Origin: Dysgonamonadaceae bacterium
GTDB lineage: Bacteria > Bacteroidota > Bacteroidia > Bacteroidales > Dysgonomonadaceae
NCBI GenBank assembly: GCA_031269865.1
Contig: JAISYO010000188.1
Location: 1-43,231 of the forward strand
Length of the DNA: 43,231 nt
Reading direction: 5' to 3'
In this document: positions 17,864 to 27,482 of the stretch, piece after piece
Layout of the letters: every line of letters begins with the position of its first letter
How positions within the stretch are numbered: the stretch's first letter is position 1
Made by a program: the position numbers and the translations under genes
The notes under the pieces: generated by a model
What the model was told of the DNA's origin: nothing
Seen by the model: only the letters and a program-made list of their open reading frames with translations
The model's database searches: none

Positions 17864-19615
17864 TTATTTTTTTCTGTCCTTCCGGTGCGATTTTCCGTTG
17901 CCCTTGGGACGTTTCTGCCAAAAGCCTTCGTTGCCACCTTTCCCATCGCCCGAAGCGGATTCCTCTTGGGCGATTTCCACCACGATGCGACGATCATCGA
18001 CAAACATATCCTTGAATGCCTTAACTACCTGACGCGCACTTTCTTCTGGAACTTCAAAGAACGAGAAGTTCTTCAATAAATCTATTCTTCCGATGCGCAC
18101 TTTTCCGGGTACGTGATCGTTGATGAAGCCCATCAGATTGCCGGGGTTGGTGCCGTCGGTTTTCCCAAGGTTGATGAAAATGCGGGCGTATCCCCTTTCT
18201 GCCTTGCGCGAGGAATTGTTGCGATCGCCACTGCCTCGTTCTCTTTTTTCGTATTTCTCTTTCCTTTCTTTTTTCGACGAGAAATCAGAGGGTTCCTCAA
18301 TTTCTTTGGCTTTCTGATAGTATTCGATCAGGCGGTTAAATTCCAAGGAAACCACGCGCTTGACGATGTCTTCTTTTTCCAACCATTCGAGCTTGCGGAA
18401 AATGGAAGGCAGCAAACGGGCGATTTCTTCCTCGTTCACTTTCACTTTTTCCACCTTGTCCATAAAATTGAAAAGTTGCTTTTCGCAAATGGCGTCGCCG
18501 CTTGGAATCTGCCGCTTTTCAAATTTTTTGTTGATCATTTTTTCGATCTGCCCTATTTTGCCTTTTTCCTTCACGTGAATGATGGATATGGACGTCCCCG
18601 TTTTTCCCGCCCTTCCGGTTCGTCCGCTGCGATGCGTGTACACTTCGGTGTCGTCGGGCAAGCCGTAATTGATGACGTGCGTGATGTCGTCCACGTCCAA
18701 GCCGCGAGCCGCCACGTCGGTAGCCACCAAAAGTTGCAGGTTGCGGTTGCGGTATTTGTTCATCACGAAATCGCGTTGCGCTTGCGAGAGATCGCCGTGC
18801 AGGGAATCGGCATCGTAACCGTCCTGAATCAGCTTGTCGGCGATTTCCTGCGTTTCCTTGCGCGTGCGGCAAAAGATGATGGCGTAGATGTTGGGATAGT
18901 AGTCGGCTACACGTTTCAACGCCAAGTATTTATCCTTTGCCTGTACGATGTAATAAATGTGTTTTACGTTGAGTGCGCCTTCGTTTTTTCGTCCGATGGT
19001 AATTTCCACCGGGCTGTTCATATATTTCCGCGTGATACGCGCAATTTCTTGGGGCATCGTGGCGGAAAACAGCAGCATCGATCTGCCGTCGGGGACTTGT
19101 CCCAAAATTTCGTCGATGCTTTCCGTGAAACCCATATTCAGCATCTCGTCGGCTTCGTCCAGCACCACGGTGTGCACGTTTTCCAACGAAACGGTTTTGC
19201 GGTTCAGCAAGTCGATCAAGCGTCCGGGGGTAGCGACGATGATGTGCACCCCGCGTTTCAACGCGCGGATTTGGCTTTCGATGCTCGATCCCCCGTAAAC
19301 GGGCAGGATTTTTATATCGGCAACGAATTTGGAATACTCGCTGAGATCGTCCGCGATTTGCAGACAGAGTTCGCGCGTGGGACAGAGAATAAGCGTCTGC
19401 GGCGAATGCAGGCTTACTTTGGTTTTCTGAATGATGGGAATACCGAAAGCGGCGGTTTTTCCGGTTCCGGTTTGTGCCAACGCGATAATATCGCGGGTTT
19501 GCGCCAACAACAGGGGGATTACTTCTTCCTGGACGGGCATAGGTTGTTCAAAACCCATTTCTTGGATTGCCTTGATAATTTGCGGGGCAATCCCTAATTC
19601 TTCGAATGTCTTCAT
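17864..19615 (-). CDS. deaD: DEAD-box RNA helicase (DeaD/CsdA-like) with RNA-binding C-terminal domain
   Basis: AQTGTGKTAAFGIP, VVLDEADEMLNMGF, SATMP, HRSGRTGRAGKTG; basic C-terminus. Confidence 0.92.
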   Translation of the reverse strand: MKTFEELGIAPQIIKAIQEMGFEQPMPVQEEVIPLLLAQTRDIIALAQTGTGKTAAFGIPIIQKTKVSLHSPQTLILCPTRELCLQIADDLSEYSKFVADIKILPVYGGSSIESQIRALKRGVHIIVATPGRLIDLLNRKTVSLENVHTVVLDEADEMLNMGFTESIDEILGQVPDGRSMLLFSATMPQEIARITRKYMNSPVEITIGRKNEGALNVKHIYYIVQAKDKYLALKRVADYYPNIYAIIFCRTRKETQEIADKLIQDGYDADSLHGDLSQAQRDFVMNKYRNRNLQLLVATDVAARGLDVDDITHVINYGLPDDTEVYTHRSGRTGRAGKTGTSISIIHVKEKGKIGQIEKMINKKFEKRQIPSGDAICEKQLFNFMDKVEKVKVNEEEIARLLPSIFRKLEWLEKEDIVKRVVSLEFNRLIEYYQKAKEIEEPSDFSSKKERKEKYEKRERGSGDRNNSSRKAERGYARIFINLGKTDGTNPGNLMGFINDHVPGKVRIGRIDLLKNFSFFEVPEESARQVVKAFKDMFVDDRRIVVEIAQEESASGDGKGGNEGFWQKRPKGNGKSHRKDRKK

Positions 19616-19778
19616 CTTTTAATTTTAAATTATTGAATGTGCGGATCTTCGATATTTTTCTCTTAACCCACCAAATCACGACATTACACATTAAAAGATG
19701 AGAGAAAAACAGAGATTCCAAGCGATTCGGAAACACAACAATGAGGGACTCTCATTTCTTCATTTTCCAAATCGGCTG

Positions 19779-19786
19779 CAAAGGTA
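19779..19786 (-). promoter_or_regulatory. Probable -7 element (TACCTTTG) for the DEAD-box helicase gene
   Basis: Reverse complement of CAAAGGTA; -33 element not obvious. Confidence 0.4.
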
Positions 19787-20091
19787 CATAAAATAAATGA
19801 GATATTAGGAAATTGTTTTGAATTTTCGAATCATTTGGAATAAAAACCGATAAAAGTCATAATACATTTTTGTCGAAATCCATACGAATATCCGACGCCC
19901 AATCGTTAATTTACGTCCCTTCGCCGATTTTCAGGTCGAAAAACTGAAATTCTTCGGTCAGAAGAAACGATACCGCCGGCTTTGTGCAGGGAATGGAGTT
20001 GCTTGTCAATTTCTCTTCTGCCAAAGATGAAAACGCGGAGGTGTTTATTTTTATCCGGCAAATAAACGATTGACAACATTCAAAACAGTTT

Positions 20092-21198
20092 CTACGGATT
20101 GTAGAACAGATACTTTCTCAATATCGTTTTTTTGCCTTGGCTAACCTTCAATTCTTTTTCGAGGTAGTTGTCCACCGAGCCGTATCGCTGCTTGATGTAG
20201 TCGATGGTGTATTCAAGGTAAACCCTGTTCACGGAAAGCATCGCGGTGATGGCTTCCTGCATATATTCGGGAAGGGTTTGCGCGTAGTCGATGGTGGTGC
20301 GCACGTCGATGGTGCGGTTCGACAGCAGGTAATCGTCCATTATCGCGCTTTCGGGGACACCCAACGCCGACAGTATCAGGAAGGAAGCCAAGCCCACGCG
20401 ATCTTTGCCCAAGGCTTCGGAAAGAAGTATCGGGTAGTTGCTTTCGCCCGTCAGCAGATCAAACATTTCGCCAAATTCCTTTTTGTAGTTTTCAATGATG
20501 TCGATATAGGAATCCTGCACGTAGCGGATTGCGTCGGCGCGGGTAAAGTTTTTTTCATTGATGTGTTTTTCCATCACTTCATTGTCCATCAAAGGAATGG
20601 GAAGCGAAACGCGGCGAATGTCGGGGTGAAGGGTAAGCGGGAAAGCCTGAGCGTTTTTGTCAGAGCGGAAATCCACCACCGTTCTTATCCCCAATCTTTT
20701 TATCCTTTCCTGATCGAAGAGGTTGGCGTTGCTCAAATCGCCCGAACGGAAGATTTTTCCCCAACGAAGCTGCTTGTTGTCCATGCTGTAATAACCGCCC
20801 ACATCGCGGAAATTCTTGATCTTGTCCATTTCTATAACCCTGTTGGACACAATCCCCGAATAAACGCCGCTCGTACTCAACAAGAAAAATTCGCGTATGC
20901 TTGTTTGTGTGGGGTTTATCCGCGCCACCTGATCGCTGATGTCAGTGGACGCCACGGGCGTGAAGGCATTCAGGGAACTGTCGGAAGCGGAAGAGTAAAT
21001 GTCGATTTTCCCCTCTTGATCGGGGCTTACTTCCCATTTCAACAAAAATTCCCCGTCCTTGTCCTTTTCGGCAACGGAAGTTATCTTAATAGTTGAAGCA
21101 CAACCGTTTCCAAAAAGCAACAAGGCAATAGCGAATGATATGACACCTAACTTTTGCACTCTACACATTGAAAACAACGGCAAATATAGTGAAAACAT
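20092..21198 (-). CDS. Tyrosine phosphatase-like lipoprotein (Y_phosphatase3 type), apparent catalytic Cys loss
   Basis: KNFRDVGGYYSMDNKQLRWGKIFRSGDLSN and LGKDRVGLASFLILSALGVPESAIMDDYLLSN; P-loop reads LLSEALGKDRVG. Confidence 0.8.
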   Translation of the reverse strand: MFSLYLPLFSMCRVQKLGVISFAIALLLFGNGCASTIKITSVAEKDKDGEFLLKWEVSPDQEGKIDIYSSASDSSLNAFTPVASTDISDQVARINPTQTSIREFFLLSTSGVYSGIVSNRVIEMDKIKNFRDVGGYYSMDNKQLRWGKIFRSGDLSNANLFDQERIKRLGIRTVVDFRSDKNAQAFPLTLHPDIRRVSLPIPLMDNEVMEKHINEKNFTRADAIRYVQDSYIDIIENYKKEFGEMFDLLTGESNYPILLSEALGKDRVGLASFLILSALGVPESAIMDDYLLSNRTIDVRTTIDYAQTLPEYMQEAITAMLSVNRVYLEYTIDYIKQRYGSVDNYLEKELKVSQGKKTILRKYLFYNP

Positions 21199-21752
21199 TT
21201 TATCTCATAAATCCTTTTATATAAGGTATTAACAATAAATAAACAGTTTGGTTTTATTTTCAACACTTTTATATTTGATTGGGCGAAAAATTGTATATTC
21301 GTAGCATTATTTTTGGCGAAGGGACGATTGGGTTTCTCAAATTTTTTCTTGTTGATAATTTGTGTACAGCTTGTAAATAACAAAATCGTAAATTTATTTT
21401 GAAAATTAAATGTCGCATTCGTATATCAACTTTCTTTGGATCTCAAAAATAATTGGCATTTATTTTTGTCCGAATCTTCATCTAATTTTCAACAGCCGAT
21501 GGTGGCGACATCCGAAAAAATTATTAACTTTGCCTTTCATCAACTATTTTTGATAAGAGTTGCAATGGATGGATTATCAAGTAAAAAATTGAGCAGGAGC
21601 TTGTTCATTACTTGTGCATAAAACAACAACGGATTATGATATGTTCAAAGGCTTGTTTTTCGAAAAAAATAATCAACAATATCAACAGCCTATTATCATT
21701 ATCATATTTAAAATTTTTAGATTTTTAAATTCATATTATTATATTTGTTTTG

Positions 21753-22697
21753 ATGAAAAAGCAAGATTTGATTGAAAAAATAAATTTTCTGCGCAAGAAA
21801 AAAAATGCCATTGTGTTGGCGCATTATTATCAAGAGTCTGATATACAAGATATTGCCGATTTCGTGGGCGACAGCCTCGCTTTGGCGCAATGGGCAGCGA
21901 AAACTTCCGCCGACATTATCGTGCTCTGCGGCGTGCATTTTATGGGCGAAACCGCCAAGATACTCAGTCCTGCGAAAAGGGTTTTCATTCCCGACGCCGA
22001 CGCCGGCTGTTCCTTGGCTGACAGTTGCCCCGCCGACAAATTGGCGGAATTTGTGAAGGCGCACCCTGCGCACACGGTTGTTTCGTATGTGAACACTACC
22101 GCAGCTGTTAAAGCATTGACTGATATAGTTGTTACGTCCACCAACGCGAAACAGATTGTGGATTCGCTTCCGCAGGACGAAAAAATAATTTTCGGTCCCG
22201 ATAAAAATTTGGGCGATTACATCAATAAGCTCACGGGGCGCAATATGTAGCTTTGGAACGGGGCTTGCCACGTGCACGAACAATTTTCGATCGAAAAGAT
22301 TTTGCAATTGAAGAAACAATATCCCGATGCCTTGTTGCTCGCGCACCCCGAATGTAGGAAATATCTTTTGGAAATAGCCGATCACGTGGGATCCACCTCT
22401 TCCATCTTGAAATTTGCCGGAAAGTCCGCCGCCAAGCGTTTCATCGTGGCTACCGAATCGGGAATACTGCACCAAATGCAGAAAGAAAATCCCGAAAAGG
22501 AATTTATCCCCGCTCCACCGGAAGATTCCACTTGCGCTTGCAACGATTGTATTTTTATGAAAATGAATACCTTGCAAAAACTTTACGATTGTTTGAAGAA
22601 CGAAAGCCCCGAAATTTTCGTGGACGAGGAAATTCGCCTGAAAGCTGTAAAGCCAATAGAAAGAATGTTGGAAATTTCGGAAAAATACGGGTTGTGA
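21753..22697 (+). pseudogene. nadA: Quinolinate synthase gene interrupted by an in-frame TAG
   Basis: ORFs 21750..22250 and 22272..22697 are in one frame; TAG 22248-22250 lies between TGRNM and LWNGACHVHEQFS; Fe-S cysteines retained. Confidence 0.85.
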
Positions 22698-22784
22698 AAT
22701 CATTTTCGGTAAAAATTAGAACAATTTCTTGGTGCCGTTTATTTTTGTACCTTTGTAGCCTGAAATTAAAAAACGAAGGAATTT

Positions 22785-23888
22785 ATGGCACTTCAATGCG
22801 GCATTGTGGGGCTTCCCAACGTGGGTAAATCCACGCTTTTCAACTGTTTGTCGAACGCGAAAGCGCAGGCGGCGAATTTTCCCTTTTGCACCATCGAACC
22901 CAACGTGGGCGTGATAACCGTCCCCGACGAGAGGCTGAACAAATTGGCTGAGTTGGTGCACCCGCAAAAAATCGTGCCCACCACGGTAGAGATTGTCGAT
23001 ATTGCCGGGTTAGTGAAAGGCGCGAGCAAGGGCGAGGGATTGGGCAACAAGTTTTTGGCGAATATCCGCGAAACCGATGCCGTTTTGCACGTCTTGCGTT
23101 GTTTCGACGACGACAACGTTACGCACGTGGACGGAAGCGTAAATCCGGTGCGCGACAAAGAAATCATCGACGCCGAATTGCAGTTGAAAGATCTCGAAAC
23201 CATTGAATCACGCATTTCCCGCGTGGAAAAACAAGCCAAAACAGGGGGCGACAAAAGCGCAAAATTGGCTTTCGAGGTGTATGCCAAGATTCGCGAGGCG
23301 TTGCTCAAAGGCGAATCGGCTCGCACGGTAACTTTCGAAACGAAAGACGAGACAAAGGCGGCTCGCGAACTCTTTTTGCTGACTGCCAAACCTGTTTTGT
23401 ACGTCTGCAACGTGGACGAGGCAAGCGCGGTAAACGGCAATAAATACGTGGACGAAATACGCGAAGCCGTGAAAAACGAGAACGCCGAAATTCTTGTCGT
23501 TGCCGCAAAAATAGAATCTGAAATTGCTGAATTTGAGAACTATGACGAGCGCGAACTCTTCCTTTCGGAAATCGGATTGGGAGAATCGGGAGTGAACCGC
23601 TTGATAAAAGCGGCGTACAAGCTACTCAACCTGCAAACCTTCCTCACGGCAGGACCGCAGGAAGTGCGGGCGTGGACTTTCGAGAAAGGTTGGAAAGCCC
23701 CGCAATGCGCTGGCGTGATCCACACCGATTTCGAAAAGGGCTTTATCCGCGCCGAAGTGATAAAATACGCCGATTATCTGTCCTACGGATCGGAAGCCGC
23801 CGTGAAGGAAGCCGGAAAAATGAACGTGGAAGGCAAGGATTATCTCGTGCAGGACGGCGACATTATGCACTTTCGGTTTAATGTGTAG
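22785..23888 (+). CDS. ychF: Redox-regulated ATPase YchF
   Basis: GIVGLPNVGKSTLFNCLSNAKAQAANFPFCTIEPNVG; C-terminal FRAEVIKYADYL...DGDIMHFRFNV. Confidence 0.96.
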   Translation: MALQCGIVGLPNVGKSTLFNCLSNAKAQAANFPFCTIEPNVGVITVPDERLNKLAELVHPQKIVPTTVEIVDIAGLVKGASKGEGLGNKFLANIRETDAVLHVLRCFDDDNVTHVDGSVNPVRDKEIIDAELQLKDLETIESRISRVEKQAKTGGDKSAKLAFEVYAKIREALLKGESARTVTFETKDETKAARELFLLTAKPVLYVCNVDEASAVNGNKYVDEIREAVKNENAEILVVAAKIESEIAEFENYDERELFLSEIGLGESGVNRLIKAAYKLLNLQTFLTAGPQEVRAWTFEKGWKAPQCAGVIHTDFEKGFIRAEVIKYADYLSYGSEAAVKEAGKMNVEGKDYLVQDGDIMHFRFNV

Positions 23889-23891
23889 TTT

Positions 23892-24536
23892 TTACGGCAT
23901 CGTGCAATAATACAACAGCCCGACAGTGAAATAGTTGTTGCCAAAATCGTTGTTTATTTTCGATGATTTGGAAAACGGCGCAATGTGATAGGCTGCCGAA
24001 ATCCCCCAATCTTTACAAACCAACTGCGCCCCCGCCTGCAAGTCGATGGTGGTAATGTCGTAATAATCCTTGGTTTTTCGCGGAATGCCGTATTCGTCAA
24101 TGTATTCGTAAACATTCTTCACTTTGTTGGTAAAAAAAGCTGCGCAACCGATACCGCAATGGGGTAGCAACGTCAGGTTTTCGTTTATTTTTGTCCGAAG
24201 AAAAGAGTATCGCAGCCCGATAAGCCCGAAAACGTTGGTTTTGGTGTCGTCAAAATCCAAATAGCGAAAACTATGCTTGCCAATGGGTGCGCCGATTTTA
24301 AAATCGAGGGACAAGATTCCGCGGTTTTGGAACGGAAAATTCAAGTCCAACCCGAAAGCAGGCGCGAACGAAAAAATGTGTTGAAGGTTGCCCATCGGCA
24401 CCACGCTACCCACGCTTATCCCGATAGAAGCTCGGTTGTCCTCTTCTTCAAACGGTTCGTCTTCGAGCAACAATTGCGCAAACTGACAGGGCAGTACGCA
24501 AACAAGCATCAGCAGGGCAATAAAAATTTTCTTCAT
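23892..24536 (-). CDS. Outer-membrane beta-barrel protein (porin-like)
   Basis: Signal peptide, alternating beta-strand pattern, terminal YFTVGLLYYCTMP. Confidence 0.65.
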   Translation of the reverse strand: MKKIFIALLMLVCVLPCQFAQLLLEDEPFEEEDNRASIGISVGSVVPMGNLQHIFSFAPAFGLDLNFPFQNRGILSLDFKIGAPIGKHSFRYLDFDDTKTNVFGLIGLRYSFLRTKINENLTLLPHCGIGCAAFFTNKVKNVYEYIDEYGIPRKTKDYYDITTIDLQAGAQLVCKDWGISAAYHIAPFSKSSKINNDFGNNYFTVGLLYYCTMP

Positions 24537-24593
24537 CGTGTTGTCGTTTAGGGTGCAACGTTTCAGCCACGCATTTTGTTTGACGTGAAAAGA

Positions 24594-25331
24594 TTATTCG
24601 AAAGAAAGATAGGGCTTCAAGCGTTCGAGATCGCCTTCCGTAAACTCGTCGAGCATCGACAGCTCGTCAATGGAAGCAATGTTTCCTTTCCGTGTCCGTA
24701 AATTCACAATCGCCTTCACGTGATTGTATTCGAGGTAGGGGTGTTTCAGCAGTTCCTTGAATTCCAATTTGTTGATGGCTATTTTCACAAAAACCTCATC
24801 TTCCTTCACAAAGGGGCTTACCTTGGCAAACAGTTCGTTGTCGAAGCCATACACTTCGCGAAGTTGGTTCACGGAAGCGAAACCGCCGAGCCTATCGCGA
24901 TATTTCACGATCCGTCCGGCAAACGCGCTACCGATGCCGGGGATTTTCTTCCATTGCGCCGTGTCGGTTTCGTTGAGCGAGATGCTTTCCCCCGCCGACA
25001 ATTTTTCCGTTTTCGGGTACGATGGGTACGAATGGGGTATATTTTCTTGTATTCCCCCCTTTTCGTATTGTTTTTTCTCGTATCGGTTTGTCGTTATTCG
25101 TTGGTTACGTGCGTAATAGCTCGCGCTTGTGTCGTTTTGCCGTTTTTCCAATTCCGTATGGAAACGGGCAAGTTCGCCGTCCAAGGAATCTTTGCGCGAA
25201 GAGTCGAAGGCGAATTGTTCGCGGTTCGACAAAACAACGTTCAGTACGAAGAGCAATACAATGACAACCAACAACAAAATAACCGCCACTTTTTCGCCCG
25301 ATTGAAAATATAGAAAATCTTTCCATTTCAT
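24594..25331 (-). CDS. Helix-hairpin-helix (ComEA-like) protein with N-terminal TM
   Basis: IPGIGSAFAGRIVKYRDRLGGFASVNQLREVYGF and repeated HhH-like segments. Confidence 0.85.
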   Translation of the reverse strand: MKWKDFLYFQSGEKVAVILLLVVIVLLFVLNVVLSNREQFAFDSSRKDSLDGELARFHTELEKRQNDTSASYYARNQRITTNRYEKKQYEKGGIQENIPHSYPSYPKTEKLSAGESISLNETDTAQWKKIPGIGSAFAGRIVKYRDRLGGFASVNQLREVYGFDNELFAKVSPFVKEDEVFVKIAINKLEFKELLKHPYLEYNHVKAIVNLRTRKGNIASIDELSMLDEFTEGDLERLKPYLSFE

Positions 25332-25467
25332 AGTTTTTGAGATTTTGAACCGATGAAATTCTGCCTATCGCGTGCAAACATACAATGTTTTCTTTGTTTT
25401 TCAAAGTTTTTTGGATTTTATGTATTACCTTTGAATGAGAAACGGTTTCTGAACGAAAAAAACGGAT

Positions 25468-26700
25468 ATGGTTTTAAATTACATTTGGATTGCTTTTTTC
25501 CTTGTCGCTTTCGTCGTCGCCATTTGCAAACTTGTTTTTCTTGGCGACACGGGCATTTTTACCGAGATAATGCATTCCACTTTCGATACCGCCAAGCTCG
25601 GTTTCGAGATTTCCCTTGGGCTTACCGGCGTTTTATCGCTTTGGATGGGCATTATGAAGATTGGGGAAAGGGGCGGAATGATCGAGTTTTTTTCGCGAGC
25701 CTCAGCCCCTCTGTTCAGCAAGCTATTCCCCGATATTCCCAAGGGACACCCTGCCTCGGCTTCAATCCTGATGAATATCTCGGCGAATATGCTTGGGCTT
25801 GACAATGCGGCGACGCCCTTCGGATTGAAGGCGATGAGCGAATTGCAGGAACTCAACCCGAAAAAAGACGCGGCTTCCAACCCGATGATAATGTTTTTGG
25901 TGCTGAACGCATCGGGATTGACGCTGATTCCCGTTTCGGTTATGGTGTATCGCGCCCAATTGGGTTCGGCAAACCCTTCCGATGTCTTTATCCCGATAAC
26001 GATTGCCACCTTCGTAGCCACCTTCGCGGGCGTTTTGGCGGTTTGTTTCAAGCAGCGCGTCTCGGTTTTCAACAAGGCGATTATGGGCTTTTTCGGGGGG
26101 ATTTCGCTTTTCATCGCCGCCACGGTTTGGCTTTTCAATTCGATGCCGCAGGAACAGGTTTCAAAAGTTTCGTCGTTGGTAGCCAACGCCATCTTGTTCG
26201 GCATCATCGTCGCCTTCCTAATCAAAGGGCTGCGCAAGAAAATAAACGTGTTCGATGCCTTTATTGATGGCGCGAAAGACGGTTTTCAAACTGCCGTGCG
26301 CATTATCCCCTACCTGATCGCGTTGTTGGTGGGCATCGGCGTTTTTCGGGCTTCCGGCGCGATGGATTTCATGATGGACGGGCTTCGAGGATTGGTGTCG
26401 ATGACGGGTTTCGATGCCCGGTGGGTGGACGGAATCCCGACTGCCCTGATGAAACCCCTCAGCGGAAGCGGTGCGCGGGGTATGATGATCGACACGATGA
26501 AAAATTTCGGCGCGGACTCGTTCGCGGGGCGGTTGTCCTGCATCTTGCAGGGGGCTACCGACACCACTTTTTACATTGTCGCGGTTTATTATGGGGCGGT
26601 AAACATTAAAAATTCGCGCTACACCGTTTCCTACGCGCTCTTGGCGGATTTGACGGGGGTAATCGCCGCGATTTTCGTAACCTATCTGTTCTTTGGGTAG
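25468..26700 (+). CDS. Nucleoside-recognition / SpmA-SpmB fusion membrane protein
   Basis: ISANMLGLDNAATPFGLKAM (SpmA) and GARGMMIDTMKNFGADSFAGRLSCILQGATDTTFYIVAVYYGAV (SpmB). Confidence 0.9.
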   Translation: MVLNYIWIAFFLVAFVVAICKLVFLGDTGIFTEIMHSTFDTAKLGFEISLGLTGVLSLWMGIMKIGERGGMIEFFSRASAPLFSKLFPDIPKGHPASASILMNISANMLGLDNAATPFGLKAMSELQELNPKKDAASNPMIMFLVLNASGLTLIPVSVMVYRAQLGSANPSDVFIPITIATFVATFAGVLAVCFKQRVSVFNKAIMGFFGGISLFIAATVWLFNSMPQEQVSKVSSLVANAILFGIIVAFLIKGLRKKINVFDAFIDGAKDGFQTAVRIIPYLIALLVGIGVFRASGAMDFMMDGLRGLVSMTGFDARWVDGIPTALMKPLSGSGARGMMIDTMKNFGADSFAGRLSCILQGATDTTFYIVAVYYGAVNIKNSRYTVSYALLADLTGVIAAIFVTYLFFG

Positions 26701-26733
26701 ATATAGTTTTGTCATTTTCAATGAATTGAATGT

Positions 26734-27174
26734 ATGCCAATCACTTTTCAAGCGGAAAACCACCTGTCGTTTCCTTCCTTCGTCAAACGGCGGAAAACGG
26801 CGGCGTGGATTAAGCAAGTCGCCGAAAAATACGGCAAGAAGGCGGGGGACGTCAATTATCTTTTTTGCGACGACGAGCGCATTTTGTCCGTGAACAAGCA
26901 ATACCTTTCCCACGATTACTACACCGACATTATCACTTTCGATTTTTCGGGGGGGGGCAGCGTTTCGGGCGACATTTTCATCAGCCTCGACACGGTAAAG
27001 AGCAATTCGCAAAAGTATCAAACGGATTTTGTCGAGGAACTGCACCGCGTTATCATTCACGGTGTTTTACACCTCTGCGGCTTGAAAGACAAATCCGCCG
27101 AGGAAGCGGAAAAGATGCGGAAAGCCGAAAACGAAGCCTTGGGGTTGTTGGATTTCAAGACAAAGCAATCCTGA
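26734..27174 (+). CDS. ybeY: rRNA maturation RNase YbeY
   Basis: YLSHDYYTDIITFDF...SGDIFISLDTV...HRVIIHGVLHLCGLKDK. Confidence 0.93.
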   Translation: MPITFQAENHLSFPSFVKRRKTAAWIKQVAEKYGKKAGDVNYLFCDDERILSVNKQYLSHDYYTDIITFDFSGGGSVSGDIFISLDTVKSNSQKYQTDFVEELHRVIIHGVLHLCGLKDKSAEEAEKMRKAENEALGLLDFKTKQS

Positions 27175-27253
27175 AAAAGATTGGGTACGCAAAAATCAGA
27201 CACAAATTGCAGATGATTTTTTTGATTTTGGTTCAATAATAGATTTGATTTTT

Positions 27254-27436
27254 AGAAGCTGTTTAAATTTTACAGCTGATCTTTTTTATCGCTATTTTAA
27301 GATGGATTTTTTGCTTTACATTTGCAGATTTAGCGGGCTAAATCGAGAATGGGAAGTGAAAAAGACGCTTAAAAGAGCAGAAAAAAGCAGCTGAGAATAC
27401 TACAATATATTATTTCGTTAAAATTTAAACAGCTTC
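27254..27436. mobile_element. MITE-like element, 183 bp
   Basis: Perfect 19-bp terminal inverted repeats AGAAGCTGTTTAAATTTTA / TAAAATTTAAACAGCTTCT; central 8-bp palindrome GATTTAGC-GG-GCTAAATC at 27327-27344; no ORF. Confidence 0.7.
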
Positions 27437-27482
27437 TTAATGTTCGAAACCCTTTTCCCCCTCAATTCTCTACTTCGCGTTT

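Noticed and set aside
18113-19597. 494-aa + strand ORF opposite the DEAD-box helicase
   Set aside because: Antisense shadow of a gene with all helicase motifs intact.
22248-22250. TAG recoded as a sense codon genome-wide
   Set aside because: TAG is the normal stop of several intact genes here (ychF 23886-23888, SpmAB 26698-26700, FISUMP protein 35117-35119), so recoding is unlikely; mutation or sequencing error is simpler.
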